20,000 nt of DNA from Chrysomallon squamiferum (lineage: Eukaryota > Mollusca > Gastropoda > Neomphalida > Peltospiridae). The position numbers were made by a program, and so were the translations under genes. Under the pieces are notes generated by a model. It saw only the letters and a program-made list of their open reading frames with translations. It was not told where the DNA came from and ran no database searches. Positions 18,247-20,000 of the stretch are shown one piece after another; position 1 is the stretch's first letter; each line of letters starts with the position of its first letter. Where the stretch lies: the NCBI GenBank assembly GCA_012295275.1, contig CM022671.1, positions 34,561,683 to 34,581,682 on the forward strand, read 5' to 3'.

Positions 18247-18997
18247 TATACATATTTAACCTTTCGTGATGTAATGTAAACTTGTTTCTTGAAGTCATTA
18301 AAACAATTACATTCTGCACTGAGTATCTCGCTTGCCGTTATCAGACTCCTCGTTATAATGATGTGACATGCGCCAAAGCACGACATATTAACGTAGACAT
18401 AATTGTAACGTTTGTTCTTTATACAGGAATGAGGGAAAAAAAAAAAAAAATTTGTCATGTCTCTGGTTAGGGCTTATCTGTTCAGGTCGCAGAAGACATT
18501 ATCGCTCGTAAGACGTGGTGTTTATGTGTTTCTGAATGATGATCATAAAATAAAACGTAAAGGTCGGCCAGACCTAGTTTTATACATAATATTTCTAATG
18601 TTAATTGTTTGGTAGATTAGGTAATTTATATAAAATTACATGCATGTGTAATATACAAAGGAAATGAATAAAGAAAACTAAAGAATAGATGTACGGATGA
18701 ATGAATGAATGAATGAAATCATATACACGTAATTAAATAATTAAATAATAGCATGGAGAGAAAAAATACTGTAAATATGCTTTATTCTTCACAAATGCAT
18801 GCAACGAACTATATATAAAGATATTAACAAAATTAATAATAATAATTCCAAAAACAAATTCAAAAATATAATGGTTGAAATATTAGATTGCTAAAAAAAG
18901 TGTCGCGAATGGTATAAATTTACAAGAATCAAATCATGTTTTTTAAACAAATGACAACCTATAGATAACAAATAAAAACAAGAACAGAAAGAAATAA
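18247..18997. other. Unique AT-rich DNA, nothing recognised
   Basis: Short GAAT units occur near 18695-18715. Two overlapping opposite-strand frames (18246-18470) lack coding character. Confidence 0.5.
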
Positions 18998-19006
18998 GTA
19001 GTAGTA

Positions 19007-19072
<66 letters not shown>

Positions 19073-19107
19073 TATAATAACAATAATAATAATAATAATA
19101 ATAAATA
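18998..19107 (+). repeat. (AGT)n then (AAT)n array
   Basis: A few AGT units lead into about 100 bp of AAT with single-base slips (AATAAATAAT), which break the array into three sub-blocks. Confidence 0.93.
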
Positions 19108-19535
19108 TAACTCACACGCAATATGACGACAGCAGTGAGCGAATCCCGCCATACTGACAGGCAGAGGAAGAACCTGGACTAGACTACCACGAATCATTTC
19201 CATCAGAAGATGTTCAACTGTTTTCAAAACATCACAGAACACACACACACTAAATCCAGACAGATTTTTTGCTTTCTTTTACCCAGTCTTACAATATAAC
19301 AAAAATCAGTATGGTCATGATACATCTACATTGGACCGAGAGACACAGCGAGAGAGATTAAATGTAAATTTTCAAAAAAACATCACAGCAAGTCCTTAGC
19401 AGAAATTCTTTAACGAATCCTGCAGTCATAAAAATAAATCACAATGGTTTTTAAAAACATGTACAACGGACTCAGGCTTAAGTATTTAGCCATCAACTGC
19501 TTGTTTTAAAAAACAAACTACAAAACAATGTAATG
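19108..19535. other. Unique sequence, nothing recognised
   Basis: No open frame of coding character, RNA gene or repeat was seen. Confidence 0.5.
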
Positions 19536-19539
19536 CGTG

Positions 19540-19610
19540 TGGCCTGGTGAGTTATACCGCGTCCAGTAGCTTCCTGCGTTTGAAGCGCTGGACAAAGGAG
19601 GTTCAATTAG
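19540..19610 (+). mobile_element. Degenerate tRNA-like (possible SINE) segment with an internal hairpin
   Basis: TGGCCTGGTGA (19540-19550) is close to an A box of the Ser/Leu type, and GGTTCAATTAG (19600-19610) is a B-box-like match. The 60-bp spacing is longer than an ordinary tRNA but within reach of long-arm types. Between them is a hairpin: GTCCAG (19561-19566) pairs with CTGGAC (19588-19593), and GCTTC (19569-19573) with GAAGC (19582-19586), leaving an 8-nt loop. No complete cloverleaf forms. A SINE remnant is the most economical reading, but a chance arrangement is possible. Confidence 0.3.
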
Positions 19611-19950
19611 TGACCATTCTTTAGCGAAAAGCCACCCCGCAATGACAGGAGGGGGGTAAGGAATGGATAATTACCTAATTAGCACGTTTATGGCGGATTT
19701 CACCCAGTTCATTGAAACTCTGACATGTGACGTTCTCTACAAATCTTAGTTGTTTTACTTCCTCGCTAATCTGAGGATCTGAAGCTGCAAGGTCGTGTTA
19801 TAAATTCAGTGTGTGTGTTGGTTTGAAATGAAAATTTACTCGTACAGATAAAACTGGACAAGGCTCTGCCTCAGAGTTCTTCTGTTTTGACTTCACTAAA
19901 ATATCAGAAATGCTTGTCAAATATCGTCAAGTTAAAAACCCATAGCTTGT
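19611..19950. other. Unique sequence, nothing recognised
   Basis: A G-rich stretch AGGAGGGGGGTAAGG lies near 19647-19661. No gene or structure is supported. Confidence 0.5.
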
Positions 19951-20000
19951 ATGTGCGTGTGTGTGTATGTATGTATATATGCATGTATGTTTGTGTGTAT
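19951..20000 (+). repeat. GT/GTAT microsatellite running off the window
   Basis: TGTGTGCGTGTGTGTGTATG units continue to the last base, so the array is truncated. Confidence 0.85.

Overview
This is a stretch of AT-rich, repeat-laden animal nuclear DNA. There are no bacterial-style genes, operons or CRISPR arrays. Almost everything is intergenic or intronic sequence full of simple repeats: (GA)n, (CA)n, (AAT)n, GATA/GACA and (TTTA)n. The repeat style, a tRNA-derived SINE-like module and hAT-type mobile elements fit a lophotrochozoan invertebrate. A mollusc is my best guess, but that is inference and not proven by any gene here.

The only coding sequence I support with confidence is one long minus-strand exon at 6541-7531. 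It has 329 complete codons, a textbook polypyrimidine tract and AG on its upstream side, and AG|GTAATT on its downstream side. It encodes a Ser/Arg-rich, apparently disordered protein segment that I do not recognise. A 17-nt, phase-compatible candidate microexon lies 208 bp upstream at 7740-7756. If both are real, the central part of the window belongs to one minus-strand gene with its other exons outside the window or unrecognised.

Layout. 1-519: trinucleotide debris and unique AT-rich DNA. 520-1329: a complete non-autonomous hAT-type element with a perfect 8-bp target-site duplication; most of its interior is a 29-copy, 22-bp minisatellite. 1338-1960: unique sequence with CCAAT and palindromic octamer motifs. 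1996-4490: poly(T), (TTTA)n, CA-rich and GA-rich arrays separated by unique DNA. About 4894-4980: tRNA-like SINE head. 5000-6230: unique AT-rich DNA. 6240-6515: compound microsatellite just past the exon donor. 6541-7756: exon, short intron and candidate microexon. 8639-9002: an uninterrupted (CT)182. 9110-9550: GATA/GACA field. 9634-10480: poly(A) and ACTC/CA arrays. 10511-10663: a GC-richer island with a 50-codon ORF on the minus strand. 10976-13289: AAT, CTA/TAG, a G/T-rich degenerate repeat and (AG)107. 14021-14205: GT then CT tracts. 16029-16156: GAT repeat ending in a strong hairpin. 16266-16448: a cluster of CRE-like sites around a TATA box. 16747-17023: a probable degenerate second hAT-type element. 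17170-17650 and 18998-19107: AAT/AGT arrays. 19540-19610: a degenerate tRNA-like box arrangement holding an 11-bp hairpin.

The most noteworthy items are the hAT element whose interior has become a minisatellite, the candidate microexon, the very long homopurine/homopyrimidine tracts, the 16101-16156 hairpin next to a CRE/TATA cluster, and the unexplained 50-codon island. I see no evidence of a wholly new multi-gene system.
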